Of a stretch of 5,076 nucleotides of DNA, positions 4,996 to 5,076 are shown one piece after another; position 1 is the first letter of the stretch, and every line of letters begins with the position of its first letter. This DNA is from Flavobacterium sp. (GTDB lineage Bacteria; Bacteroidota; Bacteroidia; Flavobacteriales; Flavobacteriaceae): assembly GCA_030150335.1 (NCBI GenBank), contig JASLGC010000327.1, forward strand, positions 1 through 5,076, given 5' to 3'. A model generated the notes under the pieces. It had not been told where the DNA came from and ran no database searches. It saw only the letters and a list, made by a program, of their open reading frames with translations. The position numbers and the translations under genes were made by a program.

Positions 4996-5076
4996 ATGAA
5001 TTTACATGAATTTCAAGGTAAAGAAATATTAGCTAGCTACGGTGTAAGAGTACAACGTGGATTAGTAGCTAACAAC
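4996..5076 (+). CDS. sucC: Succinyl-CoA synthetase (ADP-forming) beta subunit, N-terminal part
   Basis: The first 27 codons are present and the gene runs off the right edge. The peptide begins MNLHEFQGKEILASYGVRVQ and continues RGLVANN, which is the highly conserved opening of SucC (MNLHEYQ-K-LL/IL ... G-P/R at the start of the ATP-grasp domain). The enzyme, an alpha/beta complex with SucD in the cytoplasm, interconverts succinyl-CoA and succinate while forming ATP in the TCA cycle; the beta subunit carries the nucleotide-grasp site and the succinate side. The start codon is fixed by the family's N-terminus. No Shine-Dalgarno precedes it, only an A-rich leader. A TAnnTTTG promoter box lies 35 bases upstream. 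Whether sucD follows cannot be seen. Confidence 0.95.
   Translation, partial: MNLHEFQGKEILASYGVRVQRGLVANN

Noticed and set aside
1..5076. Search for mobile elements, CRISPR, tRNA/rRNA genes, riboswitches, toxin-antitoxin or defence genes
   Set aside because: No terminal repeats, transposase or integrase motifs, repeat-spacer arrays or recognisable RNA folds were found; all long frames are accounted for by conserved genes.

Overview
The window looks like a core-chromosome segment of a flavobacterium (Bacteroidota, Flavobacteriaceae; Flavobacterium or Myroides would fit). The reasons are strong A+T richness, close resemblance of the UvrD/PcrA, SucC and metal-receptor sequences to flavobacterial versions as I remember them, a DUF4197 protein next to a small membrane-anchored family known from this group, and promoters that match the Bacteroidota -7 consensus TAnnTTTG instead of the sigma-70 -10 box. 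Genus level is inference.

Layout, left to right. (1) Positions 2-205, + strand: the last 67 codons of a periplasmic-binding-fold 'helical backbone metal receptor' (BtuF/TroA-like), followed at once by a strong 14-bp hairpin terminator (208-240). (2) Positions 354-1742, - strand: a two-gene unit transcribed leftward. It begins with a 180-residue single-pass membrane protein and continues with an exported DUF4197 protein; neither has a known function. (3) Positions 1743-1862: a compact divergent control region with one TAnnTTTG promoter per direction and a perfect 9-bp inverted repeat between them. (4) Positions 1863-4849, + strand: a UvrD/PcrA-type DNA helicase, then, 29 nt on, a Sua5/YrdC/YciO-family protein most like E. 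coli YciO, probably one transcript. (5) Positions 4850-4995: a gap holding a TAnnTTTG promoter, then the first 27 codons of sucC (succinyl-CoA synthetase beta), running off the right edge.

The genes are mostly housekeeping (DNA repair and transcription-coupled helicase work, a tRNA-modification-family enzyme, the TCA cycle) plus an uncharacterised envelope pair. I see no mobile element, phage, CRISPR array, toxin-antitoxin or defence system and no structural RNA gene. The most useful new observations are regulatory: the promoters show that the longest open frames of both divergent genes start too early, and the inverted repeat between them is a candidate shared operator. The YciO character of the Sua5-family protein also warns against assigning it t6A synthesis by default.
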